From contig NC_031476.1 of the NCBI RefSeq assembly GCF_000006565.2, forward strand, positions 5,889,900 through 5,953,899: a stretch of 64,000 nt of DNA, given 5' to 3'. The DNA is from Toxoplasma gondii ME49 (Eukaryota; Apicomplexa; Conoidasida; Eucoccidiorida; Sarcocystidae). Positions 49,301 through 60,422 of the stretch are shown one piece after another. Every line of letters begins with the position of its first letter. The first letter of the stretch is position 1. The notes beneath the pieces were generated by a model, which saw only the letters and a program-made list of their open reading frames with translations, was not told the origin of the DNA and did not search any database. Position numbers and translations under genes: made by a program.

Positions 49301-52300
49301 TACGCAGCGAAGAGCGATGAAAGCCTGCCTTGGTCTCGCACGCTCAGCTGGTGCAGCGTGAACAGTGACAGCTTCCACACTCGGAGGAGAGAGGGAGGAT
49401 AGGACGACGGGGAGAAAGTTGACAGCGCGTCATGTCGCGAGCCACCGCCGGTGCCTCGCAAGCCCGCGCCGCCCAAATGGACAAGAACGAACCATGAGAA
49501 GGGAGGTATGGACAGAGACGAAGAAAGCAAGCCGAGAAATACAGAGGAGTCCGCCAGCGCGCTCGAGCCACCCTGTCCCTTTGTCTGTCGGAAGCGAAGC
49601 GAAGAAGATGGGTCGATTCCGAGGGCGCATGCCGTTGCCCAGAGAAGCTCGTGAACGAGAGACGACGCCGAACGCGCAAGCTGTTCGTGGGTGAATCGAA
49701 GACGCAGACAATCCGCGGCAGCTGTTTCTGCAGTCCGAAGAGCCCACCCACTCCCGCCTAACCGAGGCCCTCCGGTCGTCACCCCTTCGCGTGGCTCACG
49801 GAACGCACCGGGGAACGCCGTGCCGACTTGAATGTCAGCCGACGGTTCTGGAGGCAACCCCGAACTGCTACCGTCCCCCTCTTGGAGGAGCCTGGGAGCG
49901 GAGGAGGGAATCAACAGTCCCTCACACGCCAAGGGGCTAGTGCCGCTGTGTGGGTGGCCGCATCTCTCGTCTGCGTTTGCTCCCCCTGCAGCTTCGCTCG
50001 AGTCCCTAGTCTCGGCTCCCGGCCACAGACGGCTGCCGGAGGCTCGTTTTTCTGCGCTTTGCAGCTGCAGCGTCGCCTGGCGCCGGTAGAACTGAAGAAA
50101 AAGAACGTCTCGCTGGAACAGCAACCGAAGCAGATCGAGGCCGACAACGGCGACTTCCTCAGCCATAATGCTGCGGGCGGCCCAGGAAAGAGACGCAGAC
50201 AGGGGCGAGGCCTCAGAGGCTCGACCGGAGGCACCCGCGGAAAACCGGCCCAGTCCACGCTCATGCTCGCGTCTTTGTCTGTTCCAGGAGAACGACAAAG
50301 GCCCTTCTTCGGTGCCCGCGGTCCCGCCTCCTCGCTCCCAGCTGCTTCCCAGGTCAGCCCGCATTCCGGGGCGCGACGCACCGCTGCATGGACCTGCGCG
50401 CCAAGAGGCAAAAGGCGAATGTGCTAAGCTCGCGGCGAAGGGGTTGTTCGGCGAGGCACGCCCGTGCGACTGGTTCTTTTTGTGTGAGGAGAGAAGAAAA
50501 TGCGAGAGCGAGAAGGACAGGCGAGACGAGGCGTTGTGGAAGCAGGATACCTTCATCAGGGCATCGAAGGCCTCGGACTCCATACAAAGGAAAGCTCGGA
50601 ACAGATACGTGGTCGCCCCCGCAGTCGCGCCTTGGCAGCTGCCGAACGGCTCACGAACCGTGGCATCCACGGTACTCGCGCCGACCCGGGGAAGCGGCCC
50701 GCGAAGAATAAGCCGGAACGACCGCAGGAGGATCACAGCCAAGCGCCAATACCGGGCCTGGGGGAGACTCTGCCAAGCGCGATGAAACGGCTCTCGAAAC
50801 ACAGTGACGAAGACCTCCAACAGAAACGCCGTCAAACGTGTTAGGTGCGACCCCACGACGGTGTGGAGCAGCGCGAGGTCCCGGGGGTCGCTGCCTCTAG
50901 CGAGGGACATATCTCCCAAGGAAGCAATAATCGCCTTCCCTTCCTGGGAGGAAGCGAAGAACGCCCCTGCCGCGTTCGCAGTGCCTGCCGCGCAGAGGTT
51001 AGCTCTCGCGTCGTCTCGACTGTTGGCGCATGTGCCATAAACATCTCTCTCTCCTTCTCTCCAATTCGAGGCCAGATACTCGTCAGCGTTGTCCGCCCCC
51101 CCTGTGCCGCCGCTCGCGTCGCACCGCGTCTCCCGTGCTCCGTTGAGGCCCGCGAACTCAACTTTTCTGATCTCTCTCTCAGTCCCAAACCGGGTCCGCG
51201 CCGCGTAGGAAGGCCCCTGAGACCCGCCGCTCGCGTTTCTGCACTCGCCGTGGGCACAGTCGCCGGCCCCGCTATCGGACACGCGAGCCCAGAACGAGGC
51301 GAGAGTTGCGTCGAAGCGACGTCGGAGACCCACGAGCTGGAGGTGGTACGCGACGCAGGTTGTGAAGGCGAGAAGCAGCCGGCCCTCGTCCTCTGCAACA
51401 GGCGACGACGGAGAGAGAAAAGCGCTCTCGTTTTTGTCAGAGAGGTCCCGCGAGGCGCCGGCCGCCTTCTCCGCGGGCAGGCTCAGGTCGCGCCGGAGGC
51501 TGTCGATCATCGAGCTAAGCTGAAGAAGAACCGCGAGAGACGTCGACGGGTTCCTCACAAGGTTGCCTGTCAGTGCCTCGAGACATGCCGCCTTGATTCC
51601 CAACAAGTTGATGTGTTTGTTGTTCGAGTTCATGTGGAGAATCTCGTAGATGAAGTCAAGCAAATGCCAGCCTTCGCCGCGATCGCGACCCTCGTCCGCG
51701 AACGCGCTGGGCGAGCTGCCGTACTCCCCGGATCCCAGCCCGGGCTGTGGGAACGGGAGCGACGAGGCCAAGGCGACGGAAGCGAAGGGGCTCCGTAGAC
51801 CGCCTTCGCGCTTCCCTCTGCCTCCATACAGCGGCGCGGCTCGCAGCAGTGGACAAAGACGCTCGGGGAGTGTTGGGAAGGGGAGTGGGAGAAGATAGAG
51901 GAGAAAGGAGTTGTTGAGGCTGCCGGCAAGACGCAGGCACGCCTCTAGACATGCCAGAAGGCCTCGTGGAAAGCTTTTGCTTCGGTCAAGCAGGTGGAAG
52001 TGCCTGTCTTCGCGCAGCATGCCGCCCAGGAACTCATGGCGCCCGTCCGCGTCGCCGCTCTGTCGGAGCGCCCTGTCGCGGTCGAGCCCCGTCGGCGAGA
52101 GAAAGATGTGGGAGCGGTCTCTCGCTTCCTCCGCGGGAAGGGCGAGGCCGCGCGACGCCAGGAAAGAAGACCTGGAGTATGGCGACGCAGAGGCGAGCGC
52201 CGGCGGCGTGATGTCGAGGGCCGAAACGAGAGACGACGACGCTGGGAAGTCGCTGTGCCTCCCCAGGAAGAAGTACTGCGGCAGCGCTGCGTACTGGCCT

Positions 52301-55300
52301 CGCAGTGAAGCCTCCAATTGCTGAAAGAGGGTCAGAAAAAGGCGCGAGAAGCGGAGAGACGGCAGCAGAGGCGTGCCGAAGTTCGCAGCAACTCTCTGAG
52401 CCACGAGGGGGCCTCCGCGGCTCGCGAGAACAGAAGACAGATTCAGAAGGGCGACCAACAGCGGGGGATGCAGAGCGAGACTCACTCCCAGTTCGCGGGT
52501 CGCCGCACTTAGGACTCGCAAGTCTGCCGACGAAGATGGCAGAGCTGCCCTGCGGTCTGGCCCGAACACAGCATCCGCGGGGCCTGCGGCGTCTGAAAGA
52601 AGAGAGGCAGACGAGAGGGAGCGCCCGGGCCCTGGGGACGGAGGCCGGACAGCAAAGGGCGAGGTGAGGTATCTTTCAGACGATCCCCTGAAGGACGACG
52701 CGAGCGGGAAGGTCGCCGCAAGAGGGATTGCATCGTTGGGGTCGTTCACGACGGGAAAGAAGGGCGACGAGTCCGCGAGAGCTTTTTCGCGAGGGTGAAA
52801 CGACAGAGATGAGGCGGACGCGCCGGGACGGTGGGCGAGGTGCAGAGAGGCGTCGATGCCGTCCTCTCCATACAGCGACGTGTCAAAAAGGAAAGAAAAG
52901 CGTTCAGTGCAGTAGGACAGGAGATCCGTGTAATGGGTGCAGGCAGCGGGGTAGGCTCGGCACACGAGAGCAATAAGATTGAGGAGAGCCAGCAAGTGGC
53001 CGGTGCCTTCGTCGCCTTCGCGTCCGCTTCCACCCTTGTGTGCGAACGGGAAGCGATACGATTTTTCTCTTCGCCGTCGCTCGGCCCTTCCAGTCCTGTC
53101 TCCGAAAAACGGAGGAAAAAACGCTGGTGACCAGCCTGCGTGGCGCCGCGAGCGGATGCCGCCTGCCAACCCGCCGTCTTCATCGTCCTCAGGTCCGGCG
53201 TCCTCGCCGGCCTGGTAAAACGATGCCATCTCAGTGTGGAGCAGCGGCGCGCCAACGAACGCGTGCTCAGAGAAGAAACAGTCGTAGGGAGAAGCCGGGG
53301 ATGAGAAGGAGAAGGGCACCTCTTCCTCTTCCCTCCGGAAGTCTTCAATCATCCACGAAAGACTCCGCGACCGCGCGCGGTGCACTTCCACTTCTACCAA
53401 GTGCGTCAACAGAGACGTCCGACCTTCCTCAGTGAGAAGTGGCGACGACAAAGGAAGGGGGGAAGCAGCGGCGAAGCCGAGCCAGAGAAACTCGTGGACC
53501 AGCTGGAAGGAGAGAAGGTCAATGGCATCGAGTGGCGACCGCCCACGCAGAAACACCTCGCCTAAAAGAACGAACATGTTTCGCGGCGACGACACGAGTG
53601 CATCCCATGCGTCTCGCGCGTCGGACATGTAGACCCCGCAGACGATAAAGCGGAGGAGACACTCCAGCCCCGCGTCGTCGCGCCAAAACGCTTGGCCCTG
53701 ATGGACGAGAATGCACACGAGAACGGGGGAAAATGAGGGAAGGGCAAATCAAACAAGGGCGGCAACACGGTTGAGTGAAAGAGCAAAGAGAAGAGTGGAA
53801 TCCAAGAGAGACAGCGCAGTGTTCTTTTTCACACACCAGCGCTCCTCTCTCAATGGCATTCGGTCGTGCGTCTTGTTTTCGTTTGCTGAAAGGTTTCTCC
53901 TTCAACGGTCATCTCTAGTCGGAAAAGCATGCAAACGAAAACTCACAGACTCCACCACGTCGGCACTTTTCAGCGGCCGCATTATCATTTACTTGCTTCT
54001 ATTGGATGGCGTTGTCTGTTTGCGCTCTGACGCGGCGTGGAGTGAACTATGTCCTGCCAAAAGCCTGTTTTGCCACATACTGACACATTGTTTGACCCGT
54101 ATACAATGGTTTTCGTACTCTTTGTTTTACCCCTTCGATTTTCGCAGTCTGTCGCAACCTACCGCGTGACGGAGCTTTGCGAGTTTATCGTAAAACATGC
54201 CGGCGTCCGGAGGAATGAGAAGACGCGCAGAAGCCGCCTGGGTCCCTCCTCCTTGTGGTTTATTTTCCTCTGCTCTCTCAGCCGCTGAGAGCGAGAACGG
54301 AGGCACGAGCCTCGTCGTCACGCCCTGGCGGTCTTCTTCCAGAACGTCGCCTTGGCATTCCTGGATATCCTGGGGACTGCTCATCGGATTGAGTTCCGTG
54401 AGGGGAGGTAGTTCTAGGAGATTGCCACAATCCTTCCCTTCGTCGTCATTGTCTTTTTTCTTCTCCATGCATGTTTCTGGCTCCCGTGTCACAAACCACC
54501 GGAGCAGCTTGGGGTGCAGAGCAAGCAGGAGAATTTCCGCGAACCGAAAGGACAGCGGGCGCGAGAGGAGTTGCAGACTGGCAAAGAAAGTCGCGCTGCC
54601 GCCTTTGATTCTCCTCAGCGCATCTTCACCGTAGAGAAGCCGCGTACGTCTCTCCCGCTCTTCCTGGCCGGGCTGCAGTCCGGGCAATCCGTCTGCACGC
54701 CCGCCGAAAAAAAACGATTCCCTCTCTCTTTCTCCCAGCGCTCGCAAGGCAGCGTGGAACTTTGCGTCGAGCTCATAAACACCTCCTGAAGAGAGTTTCT
54801 CCAGCCGGCCTTCTGTCCGACTTCTCTCGACGTTCGCATGCGGACTCAGGACATGCGGAATAAGAAGCAGCACATCCTGCACGTCTTGCATGCTGGGTTG
54901 GAAACGCGCGAAAAAGAGCTGCAAAAGCTTCAGACACAGGTCCAGCATGGCGCTGTCGTGGACTTCCGAGACAGCAGCCAAAGCTGAAGCAGGTGCTGCG
55001 GACGCTCCACCCTCAGGTGCAGGCGGTGAAGCCGAGGTGCCACCGAGAGCCTCGCGTGCGGCAGCCATCGCGAGGGAAAGTACGGAAGGAAATGGAGACA
55101 AAAGGGTCCCGTAGTACGGTGACGCACCTCCAAAGAGCACACTTTCCTTCGGAGACGGCAACTGAGACGGTGGAGAAGACGGATCCGCCACCGGCGCGCT
55201 CGGCAGCAGAGGCGGACACACCAGCGTCGAGACCAAAGTGCCAATGCGGTCGAGCAAGTTCTCAACGAAGCCGTGGCGGGCGAGCCGGGTAAACACCGAG

Positions 55301-56838
55301 ACTGCGACAGGGTTACACACATTATCCACATCGCCGTAAACCCCCAGGGAGTCCTCCGCATACAGTGCGATAGCCAAATGAAACAGACACAGAAGGTGGA
55401 AATGCTGCTCTCTGTGGAGTGCGGCGAGAATCAACTGCGGGTCCCATATCACGTCGCCATTCCCGAATTTTTGTGCGCCGTCTCGAGCCTGCGTGGCAGA
55501 GCTGAGCGAAAAGAGAGACAAAGCGCCAGACGAAGGGTTTGTCTCCTGAAGAATCTGGACAGCATCGAAGGCAAGAGAGAAACACATGTATTGGTCCAAG
55601 TTATGCAGCTGAGAAAGCTGGTCGATATCCTTGCAGAGACGCTCCCACCCTGGATAGCTCTCTCGAGCAAACTGCTCCAGCTGAGCAGACGACACCGACA
55701 CCTGGCGTTCCGGAACTGTCAAAATTTTCACAAAAGCATCTTGAAAGAGCAGAATGCGCTGCAATGCCGAACGCTGAAATGTCAGTAGCGCATCCAACTG
55801 TGCCCGAACAGTTGCCTGCTCTTCCTCCAGTGACGCCACGTAGTCTTCTTCTTGTGACAGCGTGCCATCTCGGCGCGTGCTTCCTGTTGATCTTTTTTGT
55901 GCGGACCCTCGCGGGGGCGCAGACGCTTGAGTGCGAACCTGCGGAAGCGGACACCGAGAGCAGCAAAAATAAGGAAATGCGACGGAACGAAGCGGGAATG
56001 TGGAACCGGAACTGAACCGTTTTTCGCATTTTCTCCTCTATGGTGAAATTCACCCTTCGCGCCAGAGGTTGAGTGGGAGTGACAATGAGCCGACGGCACT
56101 TCCACCACAGAAAGTGAACAGAGCAAGCAGACCACGATCAGCCCACAGACTAAACTATTACGAAGCCGTGGTTGCACTCCATACGCCCTAGTGGGACACT
56201 TAAGCTGAAAAGAACAGCCTTACAGATGGGCGTGACAACCAACTTTGTCACACAAGGCGTCACTGTAGGTATTTCCTCGGGGACACCACACGGCTGTATT
56301 GCACACAAAACACCGTCTTTCTTATCGAACTCAGGGCGGCGCTCTCGTCGTTACACTTGTCGTCACGAGGGAGTAAATGACATACCTCCGCACCACTAAT
56401 GGGGGCATCAGATGAAGCAGCCGCCAAAGCCGCACTCTGAAGCTCTGCAAGTCTCTCCCTTAACTGGCGTGCTGATGGCCATGTATCCCCTTTCTGAACC
56501 ATCGGAGAGATGACCTCCGTGTATAGACGCTCGAACTGGCGCCCCCCCCATGCAGATTTCGGAGGAGAGAATCCCGAGACCCCGCAAGTACTCGAAGATC
56601 CGGAAGAAGACGAAGCAGATATTCCTTGTTGCCCAGATAGTGCCTGCGTAGTGCCGCTTGCAGCATTGGCAGGCGCAGCCGGAGTAGCTGTGAGCAGAGA
56701 GGATCCTGGTGCAGCATGTGCATTTGTCATCGCCGGTTTTGCGGACAAGCTTCCTGTTGTTGCCGAGCCCCCTCCGAATAAATTCGAAGAGGTGGGCTGG
56801 CTTGAATTGCCAAACAACCCGCCACCGGAGCTTGCCAT
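39301..56838 (-). CDS. Giant Nup205/Nup192/Nup188-type nucleoporin with FG N-terminus
   Basis: Scaffold nucleoporin of the nuclear pore inner ring. Exons on the minus strand: 56838-56386, 55938-54163, 53697-46325, 46133-43778, 43416-43063, 42720-41707, 41495-41451, 40719-40594 and 39780-39301. Every join keeps frame (phase 0, except phase 2 between exons 3 and 4), giving about 4,658 residues, roughly 0.5 MDa. Exon 1 is Ser/Gly/Ala-rich with FG motifs (GGGLFGNSS and SNLFGGGS), then a helical segment. Exon 2 onward matches the Nup205 family: a helical start with RSALQRILLFQDAF, the stretch FWRDDAGLECLLRFIVCGVY (Nup205 proteins have a similar FW.D.GL segment), YEILHMNSNNKHINLLGIKA, and HWEYLKALQILHLLAV. 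Leu-rich helices alternate with long Ser/Arg/Glu-rich coccidian insertions. Much larger than the roughly 1,700-2,000 residues of animal or fungal Nup205/192. It may correspond to T. gondii Nup503 by size; that is recalled, not checked. An optional exon at about 41240-41175 also fits in phase. Confidence 0.75.
40283..40357. repeat. TATG/TA microsatellite
   Basis: A run of TATG units followed by about 20 uninterrupted TA dinucleotides. It lies in the intron between the last two exons of the nucleoporin gene. Such tracts are length-variable and useful as strain markers. Confidence 0.9.
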
Positions 56839-58263
56839 CCTTCTGCCGACGGAGCGAGGGAGGGCGTCCGCCCGGAATGCGAAAAGTGTTGTCCGAAGAG
56901 AGTCAGAGAAACATATGGATCGTGAATGCTGGAAGCAGGAAAAAAGAGTCTGAGATAGAGATGATTTTAAAGAGTGAGAGGTGGAGTGAACGCAAGAGAC
57001 AGATTGGAAGCCACTGGTTTTGATGCACACCCGTTGGCTGCCAAGTGGGGATAAACGAAGGATCAAGATGGCACGCTGCTACTGTGTGGTCTCTACCTCA
57101 AGTGGCGTCAGACGTTTATCACGGTAAACGGTTTTCAGGCTGCAGTTAGCTATAAATCAACGGGCATTTTCGACAAAGATCGAGACGAAAAATGTTGCCC
57201 CCAGCCCGGCTGTGCATGTCTTGGACCTGCAAGACCGGCCACGCGCGAGGGTAGAACAGGAGTAACCGATCCGACAAGCAGTCCACTTACCGCATACCTC
57301 TCCAGAAATACAAAGAAATATTTTAGGGCGTTTATTTCCCACAATGAGATCGATGGCCGCCACTTTACTAACTCAGCATGCACGACCTACATTCACGACC
57401 TATTTTCTCTCCGCAGCTGCATGCAGCAGTTTCAGGCAGACCTCCTACTCCTGAATCAATCCAGCCCCGAAGGTTACTGTCGCCAAAAGCATCTGTGAAG
57501 AAGAGTATATTTCTACAGTGTATTCGTACACATCTACAGGCAGAGTTTGTGATGCTGGCACACGCGCGGAGGTCGTGCTGGATATTCATGTAGGGACGGC
57601 CCACGCCTAGCACAGGCCTGCCACATCGGCGAGCTCAGGACACTTTTTCACTAGTCGGTCACTTCTGGAAATGGATTTTGGCTGGTCGCTTGTGAATCTA
57701 CCGCCGTTAATGCTTCTCCTGAAGTAGCGCTCTTCGACACAAGGTAGCGTGTTTGCTAGTCATGGCACTATAGAGGCGTCAGAACGTCCCCCGGCGCACA
57801 CGGGAGGACAGGCATCAGCCGCGACAAAGAGCGCAAATCGCGTTGTTCTGATAGGTCCTCCGTCGATGAAATTTATCAAAGCAAACGAGATGCAACTGCG
57901 GAGAGCCCAGGTGTTTCCTCCATGCACACGCCCGTATCTTCCGCTGTGCACTACAGCTTCGTGTACACAGTTCCGGGGCTCGGCCACAATCGCTTTTGGA
58001 GGAGGCCCGCTCTACGTCGACTAAGTGATCGGGAGCCGCAGGTGTATATCCAGTGAAAGCAGTTATGGCGTAAATAGGCCAAACGTCCAAAGCCAGCTAC
58101 CAGGAATCCTCTGGTGTTCACAGTGTGACGTCATCTGTGTTACGTTGTGTTTTGTCGTTGGCTCCAGTCGAGTGATGGAAATATCTGTGTAGCCAAAACA
58201 CTAGGAACAGGCGCTGCCGCAGACGTGGCCCTTTTCGCATGGTTCCAGTAGCCTCTCTGCACG
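56839..58263. promoter_or_regulatory. Divergent promoter region
   Basis: About 1.4 kb between the nucleoporin start (minus) and the small coiled-coil gene (plus). Two plus-strand frames, about 57378-57522 and 57763-58042, look mildly coding (the second ends at CAG|GTGTAT) and could be upstream exons of the coiled-coil gene. An in-frame stop just upstream of ATG 58264 argues against direct extension. I see no other defined motif. Confidence 0.3.
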
Positions 58264-58825
58264 ATGCCAGAAATGAACAAGTTGAATGGCAGCCACGGCG
58301 ACGGTGCCGGTAGGAAGACTCGAACAGCCATGCTTTCACGCTTTACTTCCTTTTACCCTTTTCAGCAACCTCTGGTCACAAGGCTCGAGCTATACAAGAC
58401 GACTTTGATAACGCTGCGGCAATTTTGAAACGGAAACTTGCAGAAGAGCTTGCAGATTTGCGGGCAGCGACAAAGCAAGTGAGCTTCTCTCTGCGCTTGC
58501 ACTTTTTGTTTCAAGTGTAGTCCTGGTGTAGCTGAGTACTGAGGAGAGTCGGAAAGCTGCATTAGATGAACGTTTTGCTTCGCTTATGCTGGAGAAAGAT
58601 GCTTTGACTATTGACATCACCGAGCTACAAAGAAGACGCTCGATTGTAAGCTTGTTCCCCTGAGAGCACCTAGTCTGATGATATTGAAAAGAATTATAGG
58701 TGGCATCGGACACTAAGGAGCGCGAGCATGTAATGCGGGAAATCGTTGTGCACCTAGATAAACTTCCTGACAGAACCGAGGATGCCTCTGTGAAATGTGC
58801 CAACCGAAAGGCGATAGGAACATGA
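58264..58825 (+). CDS. Small coiled-coil protein with three very short introns
   Basis: Four exons: 58264-58309, 58366-58478, 58532-58645 and 58700-58825 (TGA), with introns of 56, 53 and 54 nt. All have GT and AG ends (GTAGGA, GTGAGC, GTAAGC) and phases agree (1, 0, 0), giving 132 residues. The start is MPEMNKLNGSHGDG. After that the protein is almost entirely charged helix: AAAILKRKLAEELADLRAAT, SRKAALDERFASLMLEKDAL, ITELQRRRS and EREHVMREIVVHLDKL. The Leu/Ala heptad pattern indicates a coiled coil. I do not recognise the family; a cytoskeletal role such as an SF-assemblin-like filament is possible but not shown. It could also be the 3' part of a longer gene. The opposite strand over this region is open for 168 codons, but it reads as low-complexity Ser/Arg/Leu and is a shadow. 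Confidence 0.55.
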
Positions 58826-59765
58826 AGAACTTCAGGTACCGTGATACCAGTAGCTGGCTTCAGTTTCAATGGAACTCTCCGTATTAACTGTTGCACACAT
58901 TCGCTGCCAGCAAACCGCTTATGTGGTGGTTTCCTATCCCACTATGCCAAGAATATCTGTGTAGATAACGGTGGAAAACCGGAGTGGGAACGAATGTTCC
59001 GGAATACGTCTTGCTTTTGTCCTGTCCAGGGAGTCACGGGCGTAGACCATCCATGATATCCGGTTTGGGCTGCACCGATTCTGAACTCCGCGCACGCTGT
59101 TACTTTAAGTGGAAGTGTGCAACGAGCCCTTCGTCCCGCAATTGGCAAGCAGTTTTTGCCCTGGACTGGGGCGATGTTTTTCCTTGAAGTTCTTCAGTGC
59201 TCGTATCTCTCACAACGAAGTTGTATTTCAGCTCAAGTATTTCAGCTCAGCGCACAAACAGAAAAAGGCAGCAAACGGTGCAGCCATATCCGAAAATGAG
59301 ACTTCAGCACGTTTACAACCTTATATGGTTATTTTCTGCGTGAACATCTTGCCCTCCGGGCATTCAAAATTTTGCTCACTACGTTCTGTACGCAGAGGCA
59401 TATTTTGCTCTAACATAAGTTAGAACAGTTGTCGGACAACTATTGCGGCGACGGATCCGATGCCTCGGTAGAAAACAAACAGATTCTTCAACTCTCTTAT
59501 ACCGAAAGTAAGCTCTAATGGTTTCCCTCACCAATAATAGTCTTTCCTGACGACACTCTAGAGAGGTCACGGGAGTGTAGCAGTTCCCCTTCACACTGTG
59601 AAGAAGCATCTCACGGTTATTATCAGTCCAACGGTTGTTGGAGGAACCCGGGTGTTTTAACCCTGCATCAGAGTCACCTTTTTTGGTGTTCCATATGCCT
59701 GCTGTGCTATGTGGCTCGGAGGTGGCCGTCTTCATATTCGCAGACTTAGTGCCCAAGAGGACAAT
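58826..59765. other. Gap between two small plus-strand genes
   Basis: About 0.9 kb with no supported exon. A splice-flanked block near 59419-59466 (peptide LEQLSDNYCGDGSDAS) might be an exon, but it has no consistent partner. Confidence 0.3.
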
Positions 59766-59967
59766 ATGTCTGCGCGGGGAAAGATCTTCGGTTCTAATCC
59801 TGTTCATAACAAAGCAAGTATGTGATAGGATGTGATAACGCCAATTTAACTTTCTGGCTGCCCTTCAGGTGACACCAGCAAAGCGCGGCACGAGCCTGAC
59901 TAGTCCTTTCGCGTACTGGCAAGACGCACCAGAGCTGTGGTATCTCTCGGAAGGCTGGCGGCACTGA
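59766..59967 (+). CDS. Tiny two-exon gene encoding a 46-residue protein
   Basis: Exon 1 (59766-59817) and exon 2 (59879-59967) are joined in phase 1 across a 61-nt GTATGT..CAG intron and give a 46-residue protein. The start is MSARGKIFGSNPVHNKAT and the end is rich in aromatic residues (SPFAYWQDAPELWYLSEGW) before RH and TGA. The ATG follows gaggacaat, an acceptable context. The product is too short for ordinary gene finders. Its Trp/Tyr density is unlike the chance frames around it and resembles small subunits of organelle complexes. No signal peptide or full transmembrane helix is visible. Using the alternative acceptor at 59870 would give an early stop instead. I cannot name a family. Confidence 0.4.
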
Positions 59968-60422
59968 TCAGCCCCACCGTCAGGGCTGCGGATCATTATC
60001 CGTGGGGGCCCAGGGTCGGCTAACGTGCCAGCATTGTCGACCAACTACGACCGGCTGAACTACTCGACACTGCAGCGGAAGTGAGCAGCACACCGTTCAC
60101 TTGGTTCTCATTAGAGTACTTTTTATGACAGAATCAAAACGCATGATATTCGTGGATATGCCTTTCCTGTTTTAGACCGTTTAAGTCTCGCGTCGTTCGA
60201 CCTGGCACCTTCTAAAGACAAAATCAGCATGCTTGGCACTTTCCCGGGAAGGACATGGCGTGGAAACAACTTGTATCGGTGGTGCTAACCCTCTTTTCAA
60301 GCAATCCTACGTTAGGGTTCTAATCTCTAGAGTCTGAGCCACGTCTAGAATCGTGTGGGAAGCCTGAGAACTCTGCATCCCGGAGTTCTGAGCCACGGGG
60401 CAATACTGCAGTGATTGGCGAC
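59968..60422. promoter_or_regulatory. Probable promoter and leader of the LRR gene
   Basis: About 450 bases without open frames of interest, immediately upstream of the leucine-rich-repeat gene. A short inverted repeat (gaactc/gagttc) lies at 60368-60390. No other motif is defended. Confidence 0.3.

Noticed and set aside
58390..58896. Minus-strand frame of 168 codons
   Set aside because: It is opposite to a phase-consistent four-exon coiled-coil gene on the plus strand and has no features of its own.
59905..59935. Sarcin-ricin-loop-like string on the minus strand (AGTACGCGAAAGGAC)
   Set aside because: The loop consensus is not matched exactly, flanks do not resemble rRNA, and the bases fit a coding exon on the plus strand.
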